Below, in pieces: positions 32,906-44,550 of a stretch of 64,000 bases of DNA. A program made the position numbers and the translations under genes. The DNA comes from Proteles cristata cristata (lineage: Eukaryota > Chordata > Mammalia > Carnivora > Hyaenidae), in NCBI GenBank assembly GCA_017311185.1, contig JAESUZ010003505.1, forward strand, positions 2,108,001 to 2,172,000, read 5' to 3'. Under the pieces are notes generated by a model that worked only from the letters and a program-made list of their open reading frames with translations, was not told where the DNA came from and did not search any database. Numbering within the stretch: position 1 is the stretch's first letter; the number at the start of each line of letters is the position of its first letter.

Positions 32906-35699
32906 ATTGTGGATGGTCTTCGAAGGGCTAGCCTGCATTTTCTCAGTTATAAATAATTTGTAGGGTGTCCTATGCACCTTGATTTCAGATATTCACAAGG
33001 GATGGCTTCTTTCCTTTGGGATTTTCAAAGTAGCATATGACTTCCTTTCAAATAACTTTTTCTCTAGGAATTTGCTCATTGTGACGCTGTAAATCCCATG
33101 TGGCAAAGAAAACACCGATATTATGCTGTTCTTAAGTTAGGCAGAGCTATCTGAACTCTTACCTACTGGCAACAACGGCTGTAAGACTCTTTTGTAAAAA
33201 TTACCGCCATCGTGAGTGTGTAAGCTTCGTGATATTCATGAATTATTTATCTTTCTTTATAGCTAATCAGTCCACTGGACTTTCATATATCACATAGTTG
33301 AATAATAAATGAGACGATGGGATCCTTTTCCTCTAACATATGGTATATCAGTATATTCTGACACTGGGTCTTGATAAGACTGTATACTAATCCGTATACA
33401 ATTACTCAGAGTCTGTTCGGGTGGATCAGACATGATGAAGCCAGGCCTTTCTTCTTTTCTTTGAATCAAAGTGACAGCCTAACTTAGACTTTCAATTAAG
33501 CTTTCCAGCTTCCTACCTGTGTTCTTGTATTGGTTTCTTAGGTGGGAACATTTTCTCTGCATGGACAGAAACAGTTGATAAACTCAGCTCCAACAGAGAA
33601 ATAAATTACATGCCAGCCATAATGAGACATCAACGCCTAGTAAATTTTCTTTTGCTTGTAAAAATGTGGCAGTATGAAGTGAGAGTCGATAATTATTTAT
33701 TGTTAATTCCCTAATGTTGCCTTCGGATGCACATGTAAATTGTGATGTGACTCAGTTAGACAGAATTATCAGTTATTTAATGTAGTCAGTCTAATGCACG
33801 TGGATGAAAATGCCCGTGATAATCTGGCGGGGATCCTTTGTGTTCTCATGAGGCATGTGGGCGGCCACCCTTAGTCCAGCACAAATGTATCTCGCACCGA
33901 ATTTAATGAAAATTACCGTTGCTGGCAGTGAGCCACTCGCTCCGATCAAAGAAGAGTCACTCTCTGCTCATACGTGTCTATTTCCATCTCAATGGTTCCA
34001 CTTTTTTTAGTTTCTAATTTCTGGTTATAGATTCTTGTGGGAGGCCCTCCAAGGTCTATGTGAAGCAGTTTGGCCTTTCTTAGCAAGAATACCATAATAA
34101 ACACTATAATAATATGTGATACCTCATAATGTATTATATAACATCATAATAATATACTGAGCATTGGTATGTATTAATTCTCCAGGATGCTCCAGTAATA
34201 ATATACAACCACCCTTCTAAATAAGTATTCTCCTGTTTTCTGCGATATTTGAGAAAAATGCTACATAGAATTTTATCCTCGCATCTGTAATTCACTTCAG
34301 TAACTGTCCTCAGAAGACTCTGGGACATTTCTCATGAGCAAGTACCAGGTCTAAACACAAGACTAGTTTATACTTCCGATCCGGGATCATTTCTGGACCC
34401 AAGCCGGAAGGCGTAAACATTTGACACAAAACTGCAGTGTGCCCTTGAATATCTTGGTTGTGTTTTACTAAACCCTACGAAATTTTCTTGAAAGTATCTC
34501 TCCTGATTTATCTGTTAGTCTCTGGTCCATTGCCACCGTCATCATGAAGCACTCCCCAGTCGGTTTTGTTTTTTTTTTTTTTCCTAATAAAGTGGCCATA
34601 TTGACCTAACTTAAATACTGCTTTATCAGTCACTGTCTTGCTTAGGAAATTACAGAAGTGGCCGTTTTTTTTTCTCCATCAGTACTAAATGTGTCCGGCG
34701 GTTCAGGCCTCTCTTGATCAAGCTCCACTCGAGCTCCCCAGACATCCGTTCTTTGCTCTGAGGACAAACGTCCTCAGCTGGTTGCTTTCACGGTGTGACC
34801 ATGTCATGTTCCACTTGCCTACAATCCTGTTCACTGTGACCCTCGCTTTGAAATCCTCCTATCCTTTAAAGATCAACCTCAAGGCCTGATAAATTTTCTG
34901 ATTATTGCAGTTCTTACTGATAATTCTATGCTCTTAAATCTCACCTCTTGTTTGTAGCACTCATGTAGCCTTTAGTTACACTTCTCAATAATGTGAGTCT
35001 TAAAACCAGTGACATTTCTCCGTGTGTTCTTAGCACTAGGAGGCGCAGGGCTGAGTTGCTGGCCTGTCTTTAGTAATTGCAGAGAATCTTTGGTGACCAT
35101 TTCTCTGTATTAGCTTTCCCTCCAGTATTATATTAATTGTGATACTTCTGTTTTGCAAGAAGCTGGTTTTTTTTTAATCATAGGTTTTGTCTTCTTGTAA
35201 GCCCACTCAAGTTCTTGTTAGGGAGGGTAATCCTCGAGGGGCCCTGAACATCCCTGCACGTTCTTGCCACTATGCTGAAAATGTCAGGCTCTGTCTGCTC
35301 TTTGCCCAGATCATTTCTCAGGGTTGCGTTTGTAGCGAAAAATCTTGAGGGATGAGGTGTTAGCCAAGAGCAGCCTTGCTGACCGGTTACTGTAAAACCA
35401 TGGGCTCCCCCTTAGTGCTCAGCTGTGAAACAAACCCATGGTGTACCCAAACATCCTTTCCGGCCCGTGGACTTGGGACCCATAGGAACTAACACACATC
35501 GAAACTCCTGTCGCTTGCTGGGCCATAAGCAGTGAATGTCTTTGCCTCTGACTCACGAGTTTTGTGTCTTCTGTCCACATTCAGGATAACAACAGGCGAC
35601 CTTATTAAGTTGTAAGTCAGATGCAGTGAAGTCCTAGACCAAATCATGCTTTATGGAGAGATCGAAACTATTCCATAAATTAATATAAATAAATGTATT
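32906..35699. other. 2.8 kb mostly unique sequence
   Basis: No SINE or LINE that I can name with confidence. The stretch 34690-35000 has the look of an old LINE or MIR-type 3' end (CCTTTAAAGATCAACCTCAAGG), but I cannot assign it. AT-rich imperfect palindromic text lies at about 34080-34160. No coding exon is supported. Confidence 0.35.
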
Positions 35700-35850
35700 T
35701 TGAGTCTTTTAAACCAACCCACTGTGCAGAGCACTGTCCTAAATAGGCTGAAATGTAATTAGATGTAAGTATATACTGACTGTGCTCTGCAGAGCTAACG
35801 TTTCATAAAGCTATGGTGGCAATAACAGTAATTAAATCGGTAATTTCTTT
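35700..35850 (-). repeat. Probable L2 3' end, antisense
   Basis: CACTGTGCAGAGCACTGTCC, then a degenerate TGAAATGTAATTAGATGTAAG and TGCAGAGCTAACGTTTCATAAAG, follow the reversed L2 end loosely. Confidence 0.4.
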
Positions 35851-36224
35851 GCATTATGTTAAGAATACTCAAGCTGTTAAAATTGCTTCAACTTTCTGCT
35901 TCACCTGCAAAGAGGAATAGAGAATACATTTGACTTCAGCTTTTTTCTGGGGAGGTTTCTGAAGAGCTCTCTGGTGTAGATTAGAGTTACTTATCTCCGT
36001 TTTTGCTTTTTCGATTCTCTTTGTTCTTTTTTCAGTTTTTGATTTGTATTCTCACTGAAAGTTTGAGAATGTAGTACACTTCTCTGTGGATAAGAAAGCA
36101 ATCATATATGTTTCCAAATTGTTTAGTCTTTTTTTTTTTAACTCCAGGATTAAAAGATGAAAAGGAAATTATGAGCTTAGAAATAATGACGTATAACGTC
36201 TGAAGAATTAAGGTAGAAGAAAGT

Positions 36225-36395
36225 TACTGTTTATTGATTTGTTACAAAGTGCCAGGTCCTTTTAGAGTGTTTTACATGCATTCTATCATTAAACCTCCCA
36301 GTGATGTAAGAGGTAAGTACTATTTGAAGTAGAAACTAAACTGTTAGAAAAAGTAAGTTCCTGTTGTGAGCAGGATTCGAACCCGGAGAGATGAA
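36225..36395 (-). repeat. MIR fragment
   Basis: GTGCCAGGTCCTTTTAGAGTG, TTTACATGCATTCTATCATTAAACC and GTAAGAGGTAAGTACTATTT, then GAGCAGGATTCGAACCCGGA, give the reversed MIR order. Confidence 0.8.
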
Positions 36396-36479
36396 CCGTT
36401 AACACCAGAGGCACGCATACCATTAACTCTCACCTCCGGGGCTAAAGTAGAGGACACTGGGTTAGGGTCTGTAGGGAGG

Positions 36480-36780
36480 TAGTCACCAGAACTGCTCTGC
36501 CCACGGTGATGGGCTGGACTGCATTTCGCGCCCGCCTCACTCCCCTCCTTGCATGTGGGTGAGGACATGTACCTGCTTCTCTGCAGCGGGAAGTGAGCAG
36601 AAGTGACGAAGCCGGCCAAGAGCGTGCCTCCTCCACCGCCTCTTTTTCTCTGTCTGCTTCCTGTAAGCCAAGGGCTTCTGGGGTCATAGCACATGACAGT
36701 CACAGGCAGAAGGAGCCCAGGTCTCTGAGGTATCACATGGCAGACCACGCCACAGATCACCAACACTGGGCTACTGTTAG
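36480..36780 (+). repeat. Probable MaLR-type LTR fragment
   Basis: GGGAAGTGAGCAGAAGTGACG followed by a pyrimidine-rich CCTCCTCCACCGCC segment is typical of the central part of MLT1-group LTRs. GC is above the surroundings. Reverse-strand frames of 80-140 codons here are incidental to it. Confidence 0.45.
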
Positions 36781-36789
36781 AAAGAAAAA

Positions 36790-36998
36790 GGGGCGCCTTA
36801 GTGGCTCCGTTGGTTGAGTATCTGCCTTGGGCTCAGGTCATGATCTCCCAGCTCGTGGGTTCGAGCCCCGCGTCGGGCCCTGTGCTGACAGCTCAGAGCC
36901 TGGAGCCTGTTTCAGATTCTGTGTCTCCCTCTCTCTCTGCCCCTCCCCCACTCACACTCTGTCTCTTTCTCAAAATTAAAACATTAAAAAAAATTAAA
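36790..36998 (+). repeat. CAN-SINE, full length
   Basis: The head GGGGCGCCTTAGTGGCTCCG is slightly mutated in the A-box. The B-box GGTTCGAGCCCC is intact, and the tail is ATTAAAACATTAAAAAAA. The target copies are not convincing. Confidence 0.92.
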
Positions 36999-37279
36999 AG
37001 CAAAACACATTACATTACAGCACTGATATTTCAGAGTTTATCCCACAGCACCTCGGGTTCCTCACTGTGGAAATGACTACGATTCACCACTAGGAGCATT
37101 AAGATACTTAAATAGTTGGTGACATCCTGACAGCATTGTTTTTGAGACTTCTCAAGGGTTTTATTACTACCTTGTATATGTGAAAGAGTATGTATTTTAT
37201 TAAAAAAAACAAAACAAAACACTGAAACTATGACCATACTGGGAGCAATGTGGAAACACTAGTAACCTGGTCCACGAAC

Positions 37280-37370
37280 TGCCTCTGTTTCATCAGAAGA
37301 GTGATTTAATCTCTATGAGCTTCACTTTCCTGACCTAAAATGAAATAATCCAGGCTCTTTAGGGTTCATG
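37280..37370 (+). repeat. MIR core remnant
   Basis: GTGATTTAATCTCTATGAGC followed by TTCACTTTCCTGACCTAAAATG resembles 'acttaacctctctgagcctcagtttcctcatctgtaaaatg'. Short and diverged. Confidence 0.5.
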
Positions 37371-37793
37371 TAACATTGCTGGATTACTAGTGTGTAGAAA
37401 ACACAGTGGCATCCCCGCCTTCAGGATAGAAATAGTGTCCAGTTTATCTGTGTGTCTCTCCCAGCCCTCTTGTGGGGCACAGGACAGGTTAACACATCCA
37501 GAGTGAATTTTTGACACACTAAAACATGCTGGCCGTTCAGGTAGCATTTTGCATTTTGAGTCAAAAGCGATACGTGTATGTGTCCATTCTGGTTGTCCCA
37601 GTAATAGCATTTAGCATTATTTGTGAATAATCAAAGCAAAATAAAAATGGGTTAGGACAGGGTCACAGAAGCCTTTCACTTTTCACTTTCAACCTTTGGA
37701 AACACTCTGAGTGTCTGGATATAATGGAGTAATTTGGTAAAGCGCGGGAGACGTACTCACTGCAAGGTTTTCCTGCTATTAAAAGGTAAACAA

Positions 37794-37997
37794 GGGGCGC
37801 CGGGGTGGCTCAGTTGGGTAAGCGTTGACTCTTGATTTCTGCTCAGGTCATTATCTCCTAGTTTGTGAGTTCAAGCCCTGTGTCAGGTTCTGCTCTGAAA
37901 GAATGCAGCCGTCTTGAAATTCTCTGTCTCCTCCTCTCTCTGCCCCTCCCCCATGCCTGCATGCTCTTGTTCTCTCAAAATAAACAAACACTTAAAA
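37794..37997 (+). repeat. CAN-SINE, older body type
   Basis: The head is GGGGCGCCGGGGTGGCTCAG. The body has TTCTGCTCTGAAAGAATGCAGCCGTC where most copies have CTGACAGCTCAGAGCC. The flanks AAAAGGTAAACAAG and AAACAGGTAAATAAC are target copies. Confidence 0.9.
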
Positions 37998-38768
37998 CAG
38001 GTAAATAACTCACAGCAAGTATCGTTAATCGAAGTGTATTGCATATTTGAGAGTAGCTGTGAGAGTGGATTTTGAAAGTTCTCATCCTGAAAACAAAAAT
38101 GTCTGCGTATGTGTGGTAATGTACTTTCACTGGACTTACTATGTTCATCATTTCACAACATAGACAGATACTGAATCATTGCCTTGTACACCTGCAACCA
38201 AAATAAGGTCATGTCACTTCCACCGCAGTAAAAGATAAATGAAAAAAAGGTAAATGGCAGAAACCATATTAGCATCATGAACGTTTACAATAGATAACTA
38301 AAACACAAAATTGGAGCTATGTTTTTATTGAAAGTATGGAAAAATTAAACTTTCACTTAGTGATGAATTAGAAGGGAGCATAGGTAGGAAATTGAAAATA
38401 ATTTGATATGTTGGTGATGGAATTATGGATTGTTTTCCCTTTCCGGTCGATTTGCATTTGGGTGGTGGGGAAAGAAGCTAGAGAAGAATTCAGGGGCTAG
38501 CTCTTTAAGGATCTCGAATGGAAAAACAAAAAACCTTTGGATTTCATTTTGTAGGTCCTGGGGGGAGGCATCACTTAAGAGTTTTCTAAAGATCTGCGAT
38601 CGGATCTGGCTTTTAGAAGGATAATTTGTGGTAAGAAAGTTTGGTAATAGGGAGATAGGTTAGACCATTACAGCAATAATGCAGGTGATGGTGGCAAATG
38701 TGAATTAACCGTGTCTTTATTTTCTGCTTTTGATGCTTTGACATCTGGGGCCATGCTGTCCTGGAGGG

Positions 38769-38803
38769 ACCCACCCCCCCCACCCCCCAGCCCCCAGCCC
38801 AGG
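38769..38803. other. C-run cluster (G-quadruplex-type on the minus strand)
   Basis: At least four runs of three or more C occur within 35 bp (CCCACCCCCCCCACCCCCCAG then CCCCCAGCCCAGGG). On the minus strand this meets the usual G3+N1-7 quadruplex pattern. Confidence 0.6.
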
Positions 38804-38876
38804 GTTAGCTAATTCCTAGAGATAGTCAGCACCTGGTCCAGGACGGGTTTTTCATGGGCTGTCACACTCTGCGCTG

Positions 38877-39206
38877 TTGTGCACCTGCCCTATTTACTGC
38901 GGCCAGAGACCACCCCAGGGCCGGCCAGAATTATACAGACTAGCCAGTCATAGGCCCTCTTTACACCCCTTGCCCATCCTTCCTGCGGGAAATCCTAGTA
39001 AAGGCTCCGCGTCACAGCCCCCCCACTCCCTGTGCCCCCTGACTGAGTCTGGGGCCCCACATGGTGTGGCATGCCCGCTCCGTAAGGACCTGTGTGTCAC
39101 AAGCTCTGTTTTCAGTTATAATGGTCCCCTGATCCGTTGGCCTTACCGTACCTCAAATTTTCTCTCCGTCCTCTGTTTTAAAACGAGATGCTGTGGACCT
39201 GAATGA
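38877..39206 (+). other. GC-rich insert in the L2 with an unsupported frame
   Basis: A 109-codon plus-strand frame, rich in proline, serine and arginine, runs through this CpG-containing stretch. It has no domain I recognise and no splice or promoter context. The stretch separates two blocks of antisense L2. Confidence 0.2.
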
Positions 39207-39972
39207 AAGCAGTGAACGTGGGAATAGAGAGGAAGATTGAGAGTGTTTAGGAGTGAGAATTTATGGGGCTTGATGGTGATGGGTTGTGAGGAATAAAAAA
39301 AAATGGCAGGAGCAGGTGATTACTCACCTCTAGCTTGATGATATGACTATTAACTATGCAAAGGGAAGGAGGTTTGGAGAGGGAAAGATAATGAATTTGG
39401 TTTGGAACTTGTGAAATGTAGGTGCTCGAAAGACATCCGTGTAAACATACCGGGTAGGCATTTATAAAGATGTGTCCTGAATCTTTTATGACCATGACAC
39501 GCAGTAACAAATACATTTTATAGCTGATGCTGTACACAGATGTGATTTCGTATTTCACAAAACAATACCCCTTTCTTTGTGTGATGCACTCTGATAGTTT
39601 CAGCCTATGCCGTCTATTTTGTTTCATCTTGAAATATGTGTTGTAAGCCACTAAGCTGAATTCATGAATGACTAAAATGTCGCAGCCCATTCTTTGGAAA
39701 ACCCTAGTCGGGAGTATAAAAGAAACTTAGAGAGATTTGGAAGTCATAAATATACTGATGTTAGTTGAAGCTATGGGACATTTTCTAAGGGCCAAAGTGG
39801 AGAGCAAGAAAATTTCCCAGATTATAGCTCTCTAGAATACAAAATATTTGAAAATTTTAAAGCCAATAAAGGAAGAGGAGGCAGCCACAGAGAGAAGGAA
39901 AGAAGAATAAATCTTAATAGAGTCAGTAAAGTTTAGAAACCAGGAAAGGAGAACATTTCAAGGAGGGAGTGA

Positions 39973-40147
39973 GGGGTGCCTGTGTGGCTCAGTTTACCAT
40001 CCAGCTGTTGATTTTGGCTCAGGTTATGATCTCACGGTCATGAGATAGAGCCCCACTTCGGGCTCCACACAGAGACTGCTTGGGATTCTCCCTCCCTCTT
40101 CCCCCACTGGCTCACATGCTCTCTCCCCTCACGCAAAAAAAGAAGGG
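39973..40147 (+). repeat. CAN-SINE inside the L2
   Basis: Diverged head GGGGTGCCTGTGTGGCTCAG and B-box region CACGGTCATGAGATAGAGCCCC. The body reads CTCCACACAGAGACTGCTTGGG, a third body type. Flanks GGAGGGAGTGAG and GAAGGGGTCAGC are possible target copies within antisense L2. Confidence 0.87.
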
Positions 40148-40465
40148 GTCAGCAGTAGCAAATGCTGATGATAGAAAATAATATGAAAAATCCTAAGATT
40201 AGATTTTCCTAACACATCACTGGTGGTAAATGAGAAAACAATTTCCGTAGAGTGTTCCAGGGAGAGTTAAGTTGGAACAGGAGGTGAAGAAGTTAGACTT
40301 CTTTTTTAGAGAGTTTGATCTGAAAGGGAAAAGGAAGTATATGTATATAATAAATATAGATATGAACGGCAGTAACTAAGAGGGGCAAAAACAGGGTTCA
40401 AGTGAAATCCTTGAACTAGGCTAGTTTGCAAGACTAAGTGCTAAAATTCTTGAAAAAGGAATTTT

Positions 40466-40657
40466 TTAAAAAATGTTATTTATTTCTGAGAGAGAGAGAC
40501 AGCATGAGCAGGGGAGGGTCAGAGAGAGAGGGAGACACAATCTGAAGCAGGCTCCAGGCCCTGATCGAGCTGTCAGCACAAAGCCTGATGCAGGGCTCAA
40601 ACACAAACCGTGAGATCATGGCCTGAGCCAAAGTCGGACGCTTAACTGAGGCGCCCC
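40466..40657 (-). repeat. CAN-SINE with a small head deletion
   Basis: Target copies GAAAAAGGAATTT on both sides (about 40452 and 40658). The head reads GGACGCTTAACTGAGGCGCCCC, so about 12 bases covering the usual CGACTGAGCCACCCA section are missing, which removes part of the A-box. Confidence 0.92.
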
Positions 40658-41068
40658 GAAAAAGGAATTTAAAGGGTTGAGGAGTAAATAGATCAAGGTG
40701 GCCAAGGTGAAAAAGATATTAGGTAAAAAGATAATAGGAACAATTAGAATAAGATTGCAACTATTTCACTTATTTGGCTTAAAAATGGACAACCCAAAAC
40801 TAATAACAAGAATCATGTAATAGCTATGGCCCAGATTAAGAAAGATCAAAGAATATCTTTAGTATATTATTAATAAAAATTTAATATATATTCAAATAGA
40901 TATGTATGTAAATATGTGCCCATGATTATATATTTTATTAATAATTAACAGATATATAATTTCTTCGATGTAAATTGGTTTGGACAGACTTAATGAATTT
41001 AAGCTTTGTTAAGCATAGGAATGAGGTTTAATGGAGATTGAGTAGGCTTTCTAAAATGTGTATTATTT
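40658..41068. other. AT-rich unique sequence
   Basis: Very AT-rich, with short palindromic TATATA/TTAATA text at about 40868-40965. No repeat family was recognised and there is no open frame. Confidence 0.4.
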
Positions 41069-41260
41069 CTTCTTAATTTTTTTTTAGTATTTATTTATTT
41101 TTTGATAGGGAAAGGGATAGGGAGAGGAAGACACAGAATCTGAAGCAGGCTCCAGGCTCCAAGCTCTCAGCACAGAGCCTGATGCGGAGCTCGAACCCAC
41201 GAGCTGTGAGATCACGACCTGCGCCAAAGTCGGCCACCCAACCGAGTCACCCAGGCGCCC
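41069..41260 (-). repeat. CAN-SINE, reverse strand
   Basis: Target-site copies AAATGTGTATTATT at about 41054 and 41264. The head reads AAAGTCGGCCACCCAACCGAGTCACCCAGGCGCCCC, rearranged slightly around the A-box. Confidence 0.93.
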
Positions 41261-41699
41261 CTGAAATGTGTATTATTAATACATCCATGGGAAGATTCAG
41301 AATCGGTCACCTAGACGAAATGATCAATTACTACTAGAAGCTATTTACAATTCTGTGAGTTTGTGATCTTCTTTCCCAGCTTAGAGCCAAAGTCTAATAC
41401 TGATTAAAAAGTTTTAACTACTTTTTAAACGTCTTAACACTACAAACAAAAAAAGTTTGTGGTTCCGCATCCAGCTTTAAGCTGTGGGGACCATACCTTC
41501 CCCCTGCATGAATCACGCTAGAGCCATAGTCATGCTAGAGCAGAACATGGACAGCTGTGCAGCATTCGATGCAAAAGCCTAAGGTGATCCTGTTCACTTC
41601 ACCACAGATTAAATATACTATTGGTCTGCTGTGTGGTCCAAGGAATAGAGGTGGCTAAAAACTCTCCCTCCGATTTGTTGTGGGAGAGCGGGGTCATGG

Positions 41700-41975
41700 C
41701 GTAAGGTGTGACCCGTGGGAAGCAGTCCCGGGTCCTGAGTCTGAACTGTAATTCTCTGCCACCTCCAGAAAGCCACTCTCATCTGCATTTTGTTATTGTT
41801 GTTATTTGGGAGTTTTTTGTTTTGCTTTGTTTTTTGTGTTTTTTGTGGGGTTTTTTGGGTTTTGTTTTTTTGTTTTTTGCCAACCTCATCTTTAAACTGG
41901 ACTGAAAATAACCACCTTCCTATATCACAGGATTATGATGATGATTCAGTGAGATAACAAGTGTGGAAATACTTC
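41700..41975 (+). repeat. Probable MIR split by a T/G-rich run
   Basis: GGGTCCTGAGTCTGAACTGTAATTCTCTGCC and CAACCTCATCTTTAAACTGGACTGAAAATAAC, then GATTATGATGATGATTCAGTGAGATAAC, are MIR-like in sense order. Between them lies a T-rich (GTTTT)-like run at about 41808-41880. Confidence 0.5.
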
Positions 41976-43116
41976 AAGAAATTTTTTAAGGAAAGATTAC
42001 TATAAGGCAGGAGTGTTGTGATTATCCTGCTCTTGTGAGATTTGCTTAAAACTGCAGATGCCAGGCGGTGTTGACTCCCCTCTGGCCAAATACCCAAGTA
42101 CTCAAGGATTCTTTTTCAGAGTTCCTGTGAGCTTTTAAGAGGTGGCTCCTCTTCCCCTGTTACGTGTTACCGATAGAAAAGTTTTGCAGGGCTCTGTGAG
42201 CCTGGCTTCAGAAAGTATGTAACCAGATGAAAAATATTACGCCGGATTAATGTGTATCACAGGGGAAAACCCGGGAAGTGACTAGTTCGTGTTTTCTCTG
42301 TGTTTCCTCTGGTTCATCCTCATCAGAGTAAGAAGAATGGAATGCATTTTGTATCAGGAAAAAAAAAAAAAAGGAATTCCAAGGGAGCAATTCCTGCTGG
42401 ATTTTAAAATACGAGGCAGGTGAATGATTCTTAGGTTTTTAAAAGAAAATAGAAAAGGGAATAAAAATGCTGCATTTTTAACATGACTTTAACACGCAGC
42501 CAGAAGCAAAGAGAGGTCCAAACCCAACCAGGAAGAATGTTTAAAATATGAGCTGGACAGACTTCAGCGAGCTGCCAAAACTCTAATGTAACAACAATAG
42601 GAAGATCGCAGAGTGTCAGCAGTGTGGAAAATCCCAGGGTTTCCCTGTGCCATGGAAATCCCTCCGAGTTTTTTTCCTCTTCTCTGTAGTGTCTGTGCCA
42701 CTTGGTCTTGAGAACAGGGTTCATTGTAACATAATAGGTAACATAATGTAGGTCTGGGAGAAGAGGCTGATGCTTGAGCCATTTTCTTGGTACATTTTGT
42801 ATTTCGTCTCCACATGTGTCTTCCGTCATTTCAAAGTGGATGCTGCAGATATCTGTAGTGCCCTGAAAACTTGAAATCCTGTGAATGTGCGTAGGGCAGA
42901 TTGAGCAGTAGATGCCTCATGAGAGAAGACGCGTGTTCAGCTGCATGGGAGTAAACACAGGTAACCCCTGCATGGTCAGACCTTTGGACTTTCTCTACTG
43001 GAGTTACTGATGCCGTGGCTTGAGAGGGAGGCCCCAGATCCTTGATCTTTTTACCCATCCCTGTTCTTGTCCTTTTTGCTGAATTCTTTTTTTTTTTAAT
43101 TAAAAAAATAAATTTT
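41976..43116. other. Unique sequence, no gene seen
   Basis: A poly-A of 14 bases lies at about 42359. Reverse-strand frames up to 132 codons (42431-42829) have no recognisable domain. Ends in T-rich text that forms the tail of the reverse-strand SINE at 43361. Confidence 0.35.
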
Positions 43117-43360
43117 GGGGGTCGCCTGGGTGGCTTAGTCGGTTAAGCGTCCGACTTTCGCTTAGGTCATGATCTCGCGGTTCGTGGGTTCGAGCCCCGC
43201 GTCGGGCTCTGTGCTGACTGCCAGAGCCTGGAGCCTGTTTCAGTCTGTGACTCCCTCTCTCTCTGACCCTCCCCTGCTCACACACTGTCTCTCTCTCTTT
43301 CTCTCTCCTAGAAATAAATAAAAATATTTAAAAAATAAAAATAAAAAATAAATAAAAAAT
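43117..43360 (+). repeat. CAN-SINE, young-type, half of an inverted pair
   Basis: Nearly consensus head (GGTTAAGCGTCCGACTTTCG, GGTTCGTGGGTTCGAGCCCC). The CTGACTGCCAGAGCC body and GACTTTCGCTTAGGTCATG are shared, in reverse, with the copies at 53181, 61991 and 62904. The long (AAAT)n-type tail abuts the next SINE tail directly. Confidence 0.93.
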
Positions 43361-43568
43361 AAATAAATTTTTTAATGCTTAATTTTGAGAGAGAGACAGA
43401 GTACAAGCAGGGGAGGGGAAGATAGAGAGAGAGACACAGAATCTGAAGCAGGCTCCAGGCTCTGCACGGTGAGCATAGAGCCCGATGCAGGGCTCGAACT
43501 CATGAACCGTGAGATCGTGACCTGAGCCAGAGTTGGATGCTTAACCGACTGAGCCACCCAGGCTCCCC
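43361..43568 (-). repeat. CAN-SINE, half of an inverted pair
   Basis: Reverse-strand copy ending GAGCCACCCAGGCTCCCC. Its T-tail is where the young copy at 43117 landed. Possible outer target copies are GCTGAATTCTT (about 43079) and GTTGGATTCTT (about 43583). Confidence 0.92.
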
Positions 43569-43782
43569 CTTCCTCCCACTTTGTTGGATTCTTAAACCTT
43601 GGAAGCCTCCATTTCTGATATATAGACCTAAATCCAAAAACTAAGGGGTGGGGAAGAGAGTGTTAGCTGTGTTACTGGTACCTCATAGTCTTGGTAATCT
43701 TTGGCAATACTATTTTAATCAGGTACCCTGGAAATATACAAGTTGTCAGGACACATTAGCCAGTGTATTAGAAGGTGGTGGT

Positions 43783-44360
43783 GTGAGGCTGAATTCTAAG
43801 ATGATACTCAAGACTTCCACCCTCTCCATGCATATTCTGTATCCGCTTCTCCAGAGCATGAGTGGGGTCTGAAATGGGATAAAACATCATTACATTATAT
43901 CCCAAAGGGATTTCGCAGATGTGATTATGGTCTCGCATCAGCTGACTAATCACTAATCCAATGGGAGATGATCTAGGGTGGACCTGACCTATTAGGAGAG
44001 CTGCTAAGAAAGACAGATGCACAGATCCTTTCCGGGAAGACTCAAGGCAAAGCACAGTGTAGTGAACTTCCTGTGGAGAGAGGGGACCTCCTTGGGCTCA
44101 GGTCTCTGCCCTGAGGCTGCAAGGAACTGAATTCGGGCAACCTTGAGGAGTCTGGAGGGGGACTTGAACTCCGTGAGCAAGACAGCTTGGCTGACATCTT
44201 GATTTCAACATGGTGAGACCCTGAGTAGAGCGCCCAGTTAATCCATGCCTGGACCATCCCAATTCACAGAAAGTGTGAGAAAACACATTTGTTGTTTTAA
44301 ATAGCCAAGATGTAGGGGTAAATTTTTGCTCAGCAATGGGAAACAAAGACAGTAACACAA
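43783..44360 (+). repeat. MaLR-type LTR, nearly complete
   Basis: Starts GAGGCTGAATTCTAAGATGATACTC. Later it has GGGATTTCGCAGATGTGATTATGG, AATGGGAGATGATCTAGGGTGG, GGCTGCAAGGAACTGAATTCGGG and CTTGATTTCAACATGGTGAGACCCTGAG. It ends ACATTTGTTGTTTTAAATAGCC. This is the order of MLT1-group LTRs. No internal viral gene is present. Confidence 0.7.
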
Positions 44361-44404
44361 AATAAAATCGAAGACTGTAGGAGATTCCCAAGCCTGTTCA
44401 GAAA

Positions 44405-44550
44405 TACAGCTAATAACAACTGCTGTTTCTTTAGCACCTGTTCTGTGCTGGGCATCGACCTGGAAGTTTTCTTTAATTCCCAGTGTGTGTTTGTGAGGAA
44501 AACTGAGACTCAGCAGAAGTTCGAAACCTGCACAGCCTCCTGACCACCGT
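44405..44550 (-). repeat. MIR fragment
   Basis: TTTAGCACCTGTTCTGTGCTGGGCATC, then GTGAGGAAAACTGAGACTCAGCAGAAG, gives the reversed MIR order. Confidence 0.75.

Larger units (their letters stand above)
38530..40450 (-). repeat. L2, antisense, about 1.9 kb in pieces
   Basis: Antisense blocks lie in correct order. TTTGTAGGTCCTGGGGGGAGG to TAATGCAGGTGATGGTGGC is at about 38545-38695. GGTTTGGAACTTGTGAAATG to GCATTTATAAAGATG is at about 39398-39472. GAAACCAGGAAAGGAGAACATTTCAAGGAGGGAG is at about 39935, followed by AGTAGCAAATGCTGATGATAG and AGAGTGTTCCAGGGAG after a SINE. Unrelated or lost sequence lies at 38710-39230. This is the longest L2 in the window. Confidence 0.65.

Noticed and set aside
36344..36766. 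140-codon reverse-strand open frame
   Set aside because: It lies across a probable LTR fragment and a MIR.
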